The notes under the pieces are model-generated. The model did not search any database. It saw only the letters and a program-made list of their open reading frames with translations, and was not told where the DNA came from. Source: Paraburkholderia hospita (GTDB lineage: Bacteria; Pseudomonadota; Gammaproteobacteria; Burkholderiales; Burkholderiaceae). From it: a DNA stretch of 64,000 nucleotides. Both the position numbers and the translations under genes were made by a program. Shown one piece after another: positions 43,738-52,561 of this stretch. The stretch covers positions 2,542,001-2,606,000 of the forward strand of contig NZ_CP026106.1 of NCBI RefSeq assembly GCF_002902965.1. The letters run 5' to 3'. How positions within the stretch are numbered: position 1 is the first letter of the stretch; every line of letters starts with the position of its first letter.

Positions 43738-43807
43738 CGAGCATCGAACTGCATCTGCCGGATCGATACAACCAGCAGTATGCGAACATCAGAGAAGGAA
43801 CGCTGAC

Positions 43808-44767
43808 ATGAACATGCGCCAACTTCAATACTTCCTCGCCGTCGCGGCCGAGCTGAACTTCACGCGCGCCTCGGAGCGCGTGAACATCGCCCAGCCAGCA
43901 TTGAGCGCGCAAATCATCGCACTGGAAGATGAACTGGGCACGCCGCTTTTCACACGCGAAAAGCGCAAGGTATTGCTGACGCCCGCAGGCGAAATTCTCG
44001 TCGAACATGCGCAACGCGTGCTCAATACGGCCTCGGCGGCAATTGCCGCCGTACGAGCATCGGGACGCGGGGCGCGCGCCCATCTGATCGTTGGTTCGAT
44101 CTATACCGCGATCTACTGTTTCCTGCCGAATACGCTGCGGCTCTTCAACACGCTCGCGCCAAACTCGGATGTGAGTCTGCAGGAAATGACCATTTCACAG
44201 CAGATTGCCGGGCTCAAGGAAGGTCTGATCGAAGTAGGCCTCGTGCGAGGACACATCTTCGATCACAACATCGTGACCGAGCTGCTGTATCGCGAGCTTC
44301 TCGTCGTTGCGGTGCCCGCGGGCAGCCAGTATGACGTGCCCGGCCCCGTCGATCTGCACGATCTCGCCACGTGGCCGCTGATCGCCGTCGCGCGTGGCAC
44401 GGCTACCGAGCGCGGTTACGGCGACAAGATTCTCGACATTTTCGACGACGCGAACCTCAAGCCCAACGTTGCCAAAGAGGCGTACGACATGCATACGTCC
44501 GCGTGCCTCGTCGCAGCGGGCGTGGGCGTGGCCGTCGTGCCCGCAATCATGCAACTGATGCAGCCGCACGGTGTCGCGTATCGTCCGCTTGCCGTCGAGA
44601 CGCCGGGTGTCTCGCTTTCTCTCGCATGGCACAAGGACCGCGTGCCGCCGTTGCTTGGCGCATGGCGCGAGGCCGCGCGTGCGAACGCAGCGCAACTGAT
44701 CGCGCGCCATCCGCAGTACTTCATCGACACATCGGCGCCGCGTCTCGTTGAGGCAGTGGCTGCCTGA
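43808..44767 (+). CDS. LysR-family regulator at the end of the P450 operon
   Basis: A 319-residue LysR protein of the CbbR/CatM-like subgroup. The N-terminal wHTH is MRQLQYFLAVAAELNFTRAS, RVNIAQPALSAQI, and the effector domain contains FLPNTLRLFNTLAPNSDVSL and VAAGVGVAVVPAIM. The start follows GAGAAGGAACGCTGAC. Its 3' end faces the end of the long minus-strand operon with a 10-bp gap, so it may be its regulator although it is not divergent from it. Confidence 0.92.
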   Translation: MNMRQLQYFLAVAAELNFTRASERVNIAQPALSAQIIALEDELGTPLFTREKRKVLLTPAGEILVEHAQRVLNTASAAIAAVRASGRGARAHLIVGSIYTAIYCFLPNTLRLFNTLAPNSDVSLQEMTISQQIAGLKEGLIEVGLVRGHIFDHNIVTELLYRELLVVAVPAGSQYDVPGPVDLHDLATWPLIAVARGTATERGYGDKILDIFDDANLKPNVAKEAYDMHTSACLVAAGVGVAVVPAIMQLMQPHGVAYRPLAVETPGVSLSLAWHKDRVPPLLGAWREAARANAAQLIARHPQYFIDTSAPRLVEAVAA

Positions 44768-44777
44768 GGCATCACCG

Positions 44778-45947
44778 CTACGTCTCGTGCCCCTCGCGTA
44801 ACCAGTCTTCGATCTCTTCACTATGTTCGCCGAGGTGAGGCGCTGCGCGCACCTCGGCCGAAGGCGAGCCGTGAAAGCGCACCGGTAGACGCATTTGCAG
44901 GTAGTCGCCTTCCGATGGGTGCGTCCTGCGCTCGAAGAAACCCACCGATGTCAAATGTGGATCCGCGAACACCGCATCGAGATCCTTGACTTCCGAGGCC
45001 GGAATATCCGACTCCGCAAAAAGCATGAGCCAATAACTCAGCGGTTTGTCCGCGACAATGCGTGCCATTTCCGCGGACATCCGGTCCAGCGCGCGAAATC
45101 GCTCCCGTGCCGAACACAGATTCTCCCGCTTCAGAAAATCCGCGTGGTCCGTCACTTCGAAGAATCGAACCCATCGTTCATCCGTATAAGGTGCGATAGA
45201 GATATAGCCATCGAGGCACTTCAGCGGCTGGCGCAGCGGATCGAGCTGGCGCGGATAGCCGGCGGGATCAGTAGGCGGAACGAACGCACGCCCATAGATA
45301 TGCTCCTGCAGCAGGAAATGCGTGAAGCTCTCGAACATCGGCACTTCGACGGTTTGTCCCTGCCCCGTTCGCTCGCGATGCAACAACGCACCGAGCACGG
45401 CGTACGTCGCGTGCAGGCCGGCCACCTTGTCGGCCATCGCCATAGGGAGAAAGCGGGGACTCGGATTACCGTCTGTGCGCGGCAGAAGACTCGCCGCGCC
45501 CGAAGCGGCCTGAATGATGTCGTCATACGCCGGCTTGCCCGCATAGGGGCCGCCTTCGCCAAAGCCTGTGCAATGGACGTACACGAGACGAGGATTCAGA
45601 GAACATGCGGCCTCGTAGCCGAGGCCAAGCCGCTCGATCGCGTCACGGCGCAGGTTGTGTATGAAGACATCGCAACGGCGCAGCAAACGCAACAGCGACG
45701 CTTTTCCGCGCGGCGTCTTCAGGTCCCAAACGACAGACCGTTTGCCGCGATTGAGCGTGATGTGCGCCGGCCCCATGCCGCGTGTGTTCGCGGGCCGCCC
45801 GACTCGCCTGATCTCGTCGCCTGCAAGCGGCTCGATCTTGATGACGTCCGCGCCCATTTCGGCAAGCGTAGCGGTGCAATAGGGGCCGAAGATCACCGAC
45901 GTCATGTCGAGAATGCGAACCCCTTCGAGAATGGACGATGCGGCCAT
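44778..45947 (-). CDS. Type III CoA-transferase (CaiB/BaiF), copy B
   Basis: A 389-residue family III CoA-transferase. The N-terminal ILEGVRILDMTSVIFGPYCT and MGADVIKIEPLAGDEIRRVG blocks and catalytic Asp173 in AMADKVAGLH identify it. The start ATG follows CAGGAAAAGATAGCC. It is the last gene of the long minus-strand operon, 24 bp after a ferredoxin-reductase gene. It is not a close copy of the transferases at 39309 and 53822, so each may serve a different acyl intermediate. Confidence 0.9.
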   Translation of the reverse strand: MAASSILEGVRILDMTSVIFGPYCTATLAEMGADVIKIEPLAGDEIRRVGRPANTRGMGPAHITLNRGKRSVVWDLKTPRGKASLLRLLRRCDVFIHNLRRDAIERLGLGYEAACSLNPRLVYVHCTGFGEGGPYAGKPAYDDIIQAASGAASLLPRTDGNPSPRFLPMAMADKVAGLHATYAVLGALLHRERTGQGQTVEVPMFESFTHFLLQEHIYGRAFVPPTDPAGYPRQLDPLRQPLKCLDGYISIAPYTDERWVRFFEVTDHADFLKRENLCSARERFRALDRMSAEMARIVADKPLSYWLMLFAESDIPASEVKDLDAVFADPHLTSVGFFERRTHPSEGDYLQMRLPVRFHGSPSAEVRAAPHLGEHSEEIEDWLREGHET

Positions 45948-45971
45948 GGCTATCTTTTCCTGCAACGAATA

Positions 45972-47219
45972 TCAGACCGCTTCCTCGAGCGTGAGCAACA
46001 GCTTCAGATCGAATGACGGATCGGCGGCCTGCTCGCGGGACGGACTGATGCGCCGTTGCAGCAATCGCCGCGCAGCCATGTGGTCGGAAGGCCGGTTGCA
46101 GGATTCGACGCCCGTCAGCCGATGATGGCGGAAGCGGAACACCGAGAACGAACCCGACGCGGGATCGCCGCGCATGACACTGCTGTCGAGCCTGCGCGCA
46201 ACGCCCGCTATTTGCAGACGCGCGCCGCCCTGGTCGCTCCAGAAGATCGGCGTCTGGTCGTAGGGTGCCGTCTGCCCCAGAATGGATCGCGCGACGTGCC
46301 GCGCCTGATCGACGGCGTTCTGCACGGATTCGAGACGCAGCAGGTCGCCGCCGTCGAACGCGTACGGGAAGGCCGCGCAATCGCCGATTGCGGATATCGA
46401 AGGGTCCGACGTGCGCAAGCGCTCGTCGACGATGATTCCGTTGAACACAGACAGGCCGCATTCCGAAGCAAGTTCACTGTTGGGCACCACGCCTGCGGCT
46501 ACGAGCACGAGATCTGCTTCGAGTTGGGTGCCGTCCGAGAGTTCGACCGCGAGGACGCTCTTCTCGCCGCGCAGAATGCGCTCAACGTGCGCGTTGAAGT
46601 AAAAGCGTGTGCCCGCCGCTTCGTGATGCGCGGTACACGCCGCCGACATCTCGGCGGAGATCGCCCGTTTCATCACGCGATCCACAGACTCGACCACGCG
46701 CACGTCGCATCCACGCGCGGCCGCGATGCTGGCGACTTCCAGTCCGAGAAAGCCCGCGCCGATCACCACCACGCGCCGCGCCTGTTCGAGATGCGCTTTC
46801 AGCGACTGCGCATCGATCACCGACCGCAGCGACACGATGCCGTCGGTCGGTTGCGTCACAAACGGCAGTGACCGGTTGCGAGAGCCCGTCGCGAGCACCA
46901 GATGATCGTATGAGATCGCACGCCCCGACGTCAGCGACAAGCGCCGCCGGCGACGGTCGATCGACCCGACGCGCTCACCCGCGAGCCGCTCGATACGCGT
47001 ATCGTCGAACCAGTGCGTCTCTTCGAGGCAAAGCTCTTCCGCGCCGACATCGCCCGTCAAAAAGCGCTTTGACAGCGGCGGCCGTTGATACGGCAAGCCG
47101 GCTTCGTCGCCGATCAGCCGGATCGTGCCTTCGTATCCCTCGTCGCGCAGGGACGCCGCGACCTGTAGCCCGGCCTGCCCCGCACCGACGATCACGATCG
47201 AATCGGGCCGCGCGTTCAC
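45972..47219 (-). CDS. NAD(P)H-ferredoxin reductase for the P450 system (first set)
   Basis: A 415-residue rubredoxin/putidaredoxin-reductase-type flavoprotein. FAD-binding VIVGAGQAGLQ is near the N terminus, NAD-binding VVVIGAGFLGLEVA in the middle and AIGDCAAFPYAF, the FAD-contact Gly-Asp motif, towards the C terminus. It transfers electrons from NAD(P)H to a ferredoxin. I start it at the GTG that overlaps the stop of the [3Fe-4S] ferredoxin gene (GTGA), giving coupled translation; the open frame extends 22 codons upstream inside that gene. Confidence 0.88.
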   Translation of the reverse strand: MNARPDSIVIVGAGQAGLQVAASLRDEGYEGTIRLIGDEAGLPYQRPPLSKRFLTGDVGAEELCLEETHWFDDTRIERLAGERVGSIDRRRRRLSLTSGRAISYDHLVLATGSRNRSLPFVTQPTDGIVSLRSVIDAQSLKAHLEQARRVVVIGAGFLGLEVASIAAARGCDVRVVESVDRVMKRAISAEMSAACTAHHEAAGTRFYFNAHVERILRGEKSVLAVELSDGTQLEADLVLVAAGVVPNSELASECGLSVFNGIIVDERLRTSDPSISAIGDCAAFPYAFDGGDLLRLESVQNAVDQARHVARSILGQTAPYDQTPIFWSDQGGARLQIAGVARRLDSSVMRGDPASGSFSVFRFRHHRLTGVESCNRPSDHMAARRLLQRRISPSREQAADPSFDLKLLLTLEEAV

Positions 47220-47467
47220 TGCCCGTTCTCCTGTGCCGCTGCGTCGTCCGTCACTTTCTCGACCTTGATCGCTTTCGACGGACATTTACGTGCCGCGCCG
47301 AGCACCTTTTCATAAAGCGCCTCGTCTGGCTCCGTCTGCAACAACTTCACGACGCCGTCCTCGTCGCGCTGGTCGAACACTTCAGCTGTCGACAGCACGC
47401 ACAATCCCGCGCCGACGCAGACGTCCTGATCGACGGCGACCCGAAGTTTGAAGTTTCCATTCGACAT
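47216..47467 (-). CDS. [3Fe-4S]-type ferredoxin for P450
   Basis: An 83-residue ferredoxin of the kind that serves actinobacterial and some proteobacterial P450s. Cys17, Cys23 and Cys62 (CVGAGLC, then KCPSKAI) fit a three-iron cluster with a single-domain fold; a fourth ligand Cys is missing, as in this group. It lies between the P450 gene (43 bp upstream) and its reductase gene (overlapping), forming a complete three-component monooxygenase system. Confidence 0.9.
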   Translation of the reverse strand: MSNGNFKLRVAVDQDVCVGAGLCVLSTAEVFDQRDEDGVVKLLQTEPDEALYEKVLGAARKCPSKAIKVEKVTDDAAAQENGQ

Positions 47468-47510
47468 GCCTTACTCTCCTCATTCGCTACGATGAGCGCG
47501 CCTTGTTGAA

Positions 47511-48722
47511 TTACCAGGTGACGGGCAAGGCTTCGAGACCCTGCACGAAATGGTCACCCTTGCCTTTGATGTCTTCGAGCGGCACGGCGAACTGCAAGCC
47601 CGGCATGCGTTCGAACAGCGATGCGAACACGACCTGCAACTCGACGCGCGCCAGCGGCTGGCCCAGGCACTGGTGAATGCCGTAGCTGAATGCGACGTGA
47701 TGATCGGCCTTGCGCGTAATGTCGAACCGTTCCGGCTGATCGAACGCTGTGGCGTCGTGATTCGCGCCGGAAATCAGCGCGATCACGCCCTCGCCTTTTC
47801 TGATCATCTGACCCGCCACTTCAACGTCTTCCGTTGCGACGCGAAACGCGTTGTAGTGAACGATCGTATGAAAGCGCAGCATTTCCTCGACCGCGCTGCG
47901 CAGCAACGTCGGGTTCTCGCGCAACAGCTGCAACTGGTCCGGATTGGTCAGGAAGCTGAACACGCCGAGCGCCATCTGGTTCGCCGTCGTTTCATGACCG
48001 GCCATCAACAGCAATTCGGCCATGATGACCAGCTCGCGGTGCGTCAAATGCCCCGGCCGCACCTGTTCGACGATCAGCCGGCTCAGCAGGTCGGTGCGAT
48101 GCTCTGCGTCCTTCGCACGCTCGGTAATCAGACGGTCGAGATAGGACAGGATGCGATCCGACGCCGCCTTTGGGATCGACGGATCCACATCGAGGAGCAC
48201 CTTGAGGCGGCTTTGTTCCTGGAAGAAGCCGTGATCGCAGGCGGGCACGTCGAGCAGGCCCGCGATGACTTCCGACGTCAGCGGCAAGAAGAGGTCTTCG
48301 ACCAGATTCGCAGGCGGTCCCTTTTCGAGCAATTCATCGACGAGGCGACTGAAGATCGACTCGATGCGCGGACGCATGTCGCTCACGCGCTTGATCATGA
48401 ACTCTTTGGTCAGCATGCGGCGAAATTGGCCATGCTGCGGTGGATCCATGCGAATGAACGCTGGTTCCAGGTCCAGCACGGCATTGCGGGCAGCCGAAAG
48501 GCTCGGAAATCCGCTCACGTGCGGATCGCCGCTGAAGCGGTTGTCGCCCAGCACGGCGCGCACATCGTCATAACGCGTGAAGAGCCATGCATCCTTGCCA
48601 TCCCACATCTGCACCTTGACGGGTCCGGGCTGCTGCTGGAAATCGCGGTATTCCCCAGGCGGGAGAAACGGACATTGCCGCTGCATCGGGAATGCCGGTT
48701 TGCTGAAAGGACATCCAGACAT
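47511..48722 (-). CDS. Cytochrome P450 (operon copy)
   Basis: A 403-residue class I P450 with AGHETT in helix I, ExxR in EEMLRFHT and heme-ligand FSYGIHQCLG (Cys about residue 352). It shares the QFRRMLTKEFM C-helix style and the C-terminal PVTW ending with the cassette P450s but is clearly more distant from them than they are from each other. I take the ATG behind GGGAGGCACG, five codons inside the first possible start. Followed by its ferredoxin and reductase genes. Confidence 0.94.
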   Translation of the reverse strand: MSGCPFSKPAFPMQRQCPFLPPGEYRDFQQQPGPVKVQMWDGKDAWLFTRYDDVRAVLGDNRFSGDPHVSGFPSLSAARNAVLDLEPAFIRMDPPQHGQFRRMLTKEFMIKRVSDMRPRIESIFSRLVDELLEKGPPANLVEDLFLPLTSEVIAGLLDVPACDHGFFQEQSRLKVLLDVDPSIPKAASDRILSYLDRLITERAKDAEHRTDLLSRLIVEQVRPGHLTHRELVIMAELLLMAGHETTANQMALGVFSFLTNPDQLQLLRENPTLLRSAVEEMLRFHTIVHYNAFRVATEDVEVAGQMIRKGEGVIALISGANHDATAFDQPERFDITRKADHHVAFSYGIHQCLGQPLARVELQVVFASLFERMPGLQFAVPLEDIKGKGDHFVQGLEALPVTW

Positions 48723-48773
48723 CGTGCCTCCCGTCACATCGATTGAATAGTTGAATTCATGTCGGAAAGCCGA

Positions 48774-49469
48774 TCACAGACCACCGTTGACGTCGAGCGT
48801 CGCGCCCGTCACGTAGCGCGCATCGTCGCTGACGAGAAAGCCGATCGCCGAGGCGATTTCTTCGGGTTCCGCTGCGCGTTGCAAGCCTGAGCTTGCGATG
48901 AGCCTGTCGCGGATTTCCTTCGGCACCTTTTCGCCCATCGCCGTGTTGATCGTGCCCGGCGAGACCGCTGCGACGCGAATGCCGTGCGGCCCGAGCGGCT
49001 TGGCGAGGCTCTTCGTCAGATTGATGACGGCCGCCTTCGAGCCGCCGTAGTCCGTCACGCCGCTGCCTGCCGTGGCCACGATAGACGCGAGGTTCACGAT
49101 CACGCCGCCGCCGCCCGCCTTCACGAGGCGTTTCGCCACTTCCTGACTGAGAAAGAACGGCGCACGCGCGTTGACGCCGTAGGTGAAGTCGTAGTCGGAC
49201 GGCGAGATGTCGAAGAACGTCTTGCCGTGCCAGACGCCCGCGTTGTTGACGAGCACGCGAATCGTGCCGTGTTCCGCGTCGATTGCCTCGATGGCTGTCT
49301 GGATCTGCTCATAGTCCGTTACGTCGCACTTGCGGTAGGCGTAATCACCCTTGCCCGACTCGGCCACGTCGAGCCCGACGACCTTATAGCCGCGCTCACT
49401 CAGGTTCTTGCAAATAGCTTGTCCCGTCAGGCCGTTAGCGCCTGTGACAACTGCAACTTTGGTGGTCAT
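48774..49469 (-). CDS. SDR oxidoreductase in P450 operon
   Basis: A 231-residue short-chain dehydrogenase with Ser129, Tyr141 and Lys145 as catalytic residues, and NNAG (75-78). The dinucleotide motif is TGANGLTG (9-16), which deviates from the classical TGxxxGxG spacing and looks more like an extended SDR. Asp34 after beta-2 suggests NAD. The C-terminal DDARYVTGATLDVNGG is standard. It lies 51 bp upstream of the P450 gene in transcription order, so a role in oxidising the P450 product is likely. Ribosome site GAAGAGGCGACAC. Confidence 0.86.
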   Translation of the reverse strand: MTTKVAVVTGANGLTGQAICKNLSERGYKVVGLDVAESGKGDYAYRKCDVTDYEQIQTAIEAIDAEHGTIRVLVNNAGVWHGKTFFDISPSDYDFTYGVNARAPFFLSQEVAKRLVKAGGGGVIVNLASIVATAGSGVTDYGGSKAAVINLTKSLAKPLGPHGIRVAAVSPGTINTAMGEKVPKEIRDRLIASSGLQRAAEPEEIASAIGFLVSDDARYVTGATLDVNGGL

Positions 49470-49636
49470 GTGTCGCCTCTTCTCACGATATGGTCTGGAA
49501 CTGCATCCGCTTCTTGCACGCTCTCTGTCGAGCGGCGTCAGGCTCAAGATTCGCCCGACAGACGATGCGGGTCCAATACTGTTTTGCGAGATCGTGAGAC
49601 CGAATTCCTATCGTTGCAGAGCCGGTATGACACGGG

Positions 49637-51292
49637 TTAGCGGCTAATGACGATGCCCGCCCGTTCCCTGTCCCAGCAATCGGCCGTAACCCCTTCAGTG
49701 CGCAACCGATACTTCTCGACGCGTTCGCTCGGCGTCTTCGGCAAGCAGGCGCGAAAAACAACGTAACGCGGAATTGCGAAGTAGGCGAGACGCGGCTCGC
49801 ACCAGCGGATCAGTTCGACTTCTGTCAGTTGCCCGCCGCTCCTGAGCACGATCACGGCCTTGACGTCGTCTTCGCCGAGTTCCGACGGCACGCCCACCAC
49901 GCACGATTCGAGCACGGCCGGATGCGCGTTGATCACAGCCTCTACTTCGAACGACGAAATGTTTTCACCGCGCCGGCGCAACGCCTGTTTCTTTCTGTCG
50001 ACGTAGTGGAAATAGCCGTCGTCGTCCTGCTTCGCGAGGTCGCCCGTGTGAATCCACAGATTGCGGAAGAGGTCGAGCGTCGCGTCGGGATCCTTGTAGT
50101 AGCCTGTCGTGCCCAGATATGGACGTTGCGGTCGAACGACCAGTTCGCCCGTCTGACCGCAGCTGACTTCGTTATCGAGATCGTCGACGAGCCTCACGTC
50201 GTAGCCCGTGATCGCCTTTCCGCATGCGCCCGCACGACGGTCCTCGTACGGATTGACCAGACAGCTGCTGCACTCGGTCATGCCGTAGAGTTCGAGCAGA
50301 CGCGTACTGAAGCGCTGTTCGAATGCATGCCACACATGCGGCGGAGCAGCCGCCCCGACCATCAGGCGTAGTGGATTGTCGGCATCGCGTGGTGAGGGTG
50401 TCTGCTTCATCAGGATCGACAGCATGCCGCCGATGAATTTCGCCGACGTGCAGTTCCAGCGCCGGCAATCGTCGAGCATGCGGCTCGCGGAAAAGCGTTC
50501 GACGAACACGGCCTGGGCACCGGCCAGCAACGCAGGTCCTGTCGTGCCGTGGGCGCTGGTGTGGAAGAACGGCAAGCCGGTGTACAACACGTCTTCGTCC
50601 GTATAGCGCGCGTACTTCACCGCCTGCGCCCAGATTTCGTACCAGTAGTGATGGCTGATCAGCACGCCCTTCGAGCGCCCCGTCGTCCCCGATGTGTACG
50701 AGATCGTGGACAACTGCCGGAAGTCGACCGACACACCCGGCGATGTTTCCGCGCGCGACATCAGTTCATCGAAATGCAACGCCTCGCGTCCAGGCCAACC
50801 GGCAAGAGGCGGCGACGTCCGTCCATCAACCACGATTGCGTGCCGCAGCTTCGGCAGCCGGTCCGCTATGGCGCCAAGCGGCTCCGCATAGGCAGGCTCG
50901 GCGACCAGCGCAATGCAATCGGCGTGGTCGATCTGATACGCAAGGCCATCACCTTTCAACGCGACGTTGATAGGCACGCACACCGCGCCGATCCTGTTCA
51001 GACCGAACCACGCGAACAGAAACTCGACCCGGTTCGACAACATCAGCGCAACCTTGTCGTCAGCCCCGATGCCAAGCGCGCGAAATCCGTTCGCAGCGCG
51101 ATTCGATAACGCGTTCAACTCTTCAAAGCTGATGGTTCGATCACGAAAGCGGAACACCTCGTGTTGCGGATGACGCCGTGCCTTGTCTTCGAGAATGCGC
51201 CCGATCACGCGATCCGTCTGCGCGTACTCGTGCATCGTCCATTCGGCCCATCTGCGTTCGGCCCGTTCGAACTTGTCGTCCCACTGCCCCAT
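49637..51292 (-). CDS. AMP-forming acyl-CoA ligase
   Basis: A 551-residue ANL-superfamily enzyme that activates a carboxylic acid to its CoA thioester with ATP. The P-loop is YTSGTTGRSKG (199-209), with later LYGMTECS, HTGDLA and the hinge DRKKQALRRRGENISS; the C-terminal SERVEKYRLR holds the catalytic Lys. It resembles the crotonobetaine/carnitine-CoA ligase group. A 167-bp gap separates it from the SDR gene downstream, the longest in this operon, and could hold an internal promoter. Substrate unknown. Confidence 0.9.
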   Translation of the reverse strand: MGQWDDKFERAERRWAEWTMHEYAQTDRVIGRILEDKARRHPQHEVFRFRDRTISFEELNALSNRAANGFRALGIGADDKVALMLSNRVEFLFAWFGLNRIGAVCVPINVALKGDGLAYQIDHADCIALVAEPAYAEPLGAIADRLPKLRHAIVVDGRTSPPLAGWPGREALHFDELMSRAETSPGVSVDFRQLSTISYTSGTTGRSKGVLISHHYWYEIWAQAVKYARYTDEDVLYTGLPFFHTSAHGTTGPALLAGAQAVFVERFSASRMLDDCRRWNCTSAKFIGGMLSILMKQTPSPRDADNPLRLMVGAAAPPHVWHAFEQRFSTRLLELYGMTECSSCLVNPYEDRRAGACGKAITGYDVRLVDDLDNEVSCGQTGELVVRPQRPYLGTTGYYKDPDATLDLFRNLWIHTGDLAKQDDDGYFHYVDRKKQALRRRGENISSFEVEAVINAHPAVLESCVVGVPSELGEDDVKAVIVLRSGGQLTEVELIRWCEPRLAYFAIPRYVVFRACLPKTPSERVEKYRLRTEGVTADCWDRERAGIVISR

Positions 51293-51334
51293 CGTCTCGC
51301 TCGCCCCGGCTAATCCATAGGTTGCGCGACGCCG

Positions 51335-52207
51335 TCACGCAAGACTTTCATCCTCACCGACCCGCATCAACCCTTCCTGCATCGCCGTGCCAACCAGCCG
51401 TCCGTCCTGATACAACGCGCCCGCACCCAGCCCGCGATTGTTCATCGCACATGCCCCCGTCATGTCGTAGTAAAACCAGCGGTCGGGTCTGACGGGCGCG
51501 TGGAACCACATGGCATGATCGAGACTCGCGGAGCGCGCGCGACGGTCCATCTGGCCATAGCCGCGCGGACGCATCGCCGTGGTCATCAAATCCAGGTCGC
51601 TCGCATAGGCGAGGACGGCATGGCACAACAGCGGATCGTCACCACATGGTTCGCGCAGCCTGCACCACAGCCCATTGACGGGCGGCCTCACGCCGGGATC
51701 GAGCCACGGTCGCCACATCTCGCTGCGCCGCTCGAAAAGCTGCATGATCAACGACACATGCGAGCGCCGTCTCTCCAGCAGGTGCGCTTCACGCGCGAAG
51801 AAATCCGCTTCCGCCTGCATCTGCTCAGGCGGAGGCACGACCGGCATCGGCGGCAAACGCTCGTGGTCGCCTTCGGGCGTCTGAAACGAGGCCCCGCCAA
51901 TGAACACCGCCTGCCCGTCCTGTGTGACGAAAACATGGCGGGTGCTGAAGTTGCGGCCTTCCCGCACCGGATGCACGTCGAAGCGGATCTTCTTCGCCAC
52001 GTCGCCAGGATGCACGAAATAGCCTTGCATCGAGTGCAGACGATGCGGCTCGCGCACCGTCTGCCCCATCGCCATGATCGACTGGGCGAGCAACTGTCCG
52101 CCGTAAATGCGGCGCACGCCATCAACGGGCGACCATCCCGCAAACACATGACGGCGTTCCTCGCGCACCCGCAGCAGCGACAGCAGTTCGCTCACAGTGA
52201 GCGCCAT
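51335..52207 (-). CDS. Acyl-CoA thioesterase II (TesB family)
   Basis: A 290-residue double hot-dog thioesterase that hydrolyses acyl-CoA to acid and CoA. Family blocks are VFAGWSPVDGVRRIYGGQLL, STRHVFVTQDGQAVF, SASLDHAMWFHAPV with the catalytic Asp and MQEGLMR with the catalytic Gln. The start ATG follows GACGGGAGGGTGC; the frame is open further upstream through the ferredoxin gene but without homology. It lies in the operon between ligase and ferredoxin genes, perhaps releasing the free aromatic acid or relieving CoA sequestration. Confidence 0.9.
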   Translation of the reverse strand: MALTVSELLSLLRVREERRHVFAGWSPVDGVRRIYGGQLLAQSIMAMGQTVREPHRLHSMQGYFVHPGDVAKKIRFDVHPVREGRNFSTRHVFVTQDGQAVFIGGASFQTPEGDHERLPPMPVVPPPEQMQAEADFFAREAHLLERRRSHVSLIMQLFERRSEMWRPWLDPGVRPPVNGLWCRLREPCGDDPLLCHAVLAYASDLDLMTTAMRPRGYGQMDRRARSASLDHAMWFHAPVRPDRWFYYDMTGACAMNNRGLGAGALYQDGRLVGTAMQEGLMRVGEDESLA

Positions 52208-52218
52208 GCACCCTCCCG

Positions 52219-52530
52219 TCAGCCGGGAATCGCTACGACGAGACCGTCCAGCTCCGGCGTGATCTCGATCTGGCAACTCAGGCGGCTGTTGCTGCGCGGC
52301 TCGCCGAGACCTTCCAGCATCTCCCGCTCGATATCGCACGCCCCTCCGACGGCACTCATCCATGCGTCGTCGACGTAGACTTCGCAGGTCGCGCAACTGC
52401 ACGCGCCGCCGCATTCGGCGACGATGCCCGCAATCATGTTGTCGACAGCACCCTGCATGACGGAGCTGCCAAGCGGCACATCGACTTCCGTGATTTCGCC
52501 GCTCACTTGCATATATTTGACGACTGGCAT
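52219..52530 (-). CDS. [2Fe-2S] ferredoxin, adrenodoxin/putidaredoxin type
   Basis: A 103-residue ferredoxin with Cys40, Cys46, Cys49 and Cys86 in the C-x5-C-x2-C...C spacing of vertebrate-type [2Fe-2S] ferredoxins. It begins KYMQVSGEITEVDVPLGSSV and carries LSCQIEITPELDGLVV at the end. Such proteins pass electrons from a flavin reductase to P450s. The neighbouring reductase gene (31 bp upstream) completes a second electron-transfer pair, and it may feed one of the cassette P450s that lack a partner. Confidence 0.93.
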   Translation of the reverse strand: MPVVKYMQVSGEITEVDVPLGSSVMQGAVDNMIAGIVAECGGACSCATCEVYVDDAWMSAVGGACDIEREMLEGLGEPRSNSRLSCQIEITPELDGLVVAIPG

Positions 52531-52561
52531 TGCGCACCTCTCTCTGGCTGAAACAATCGGA

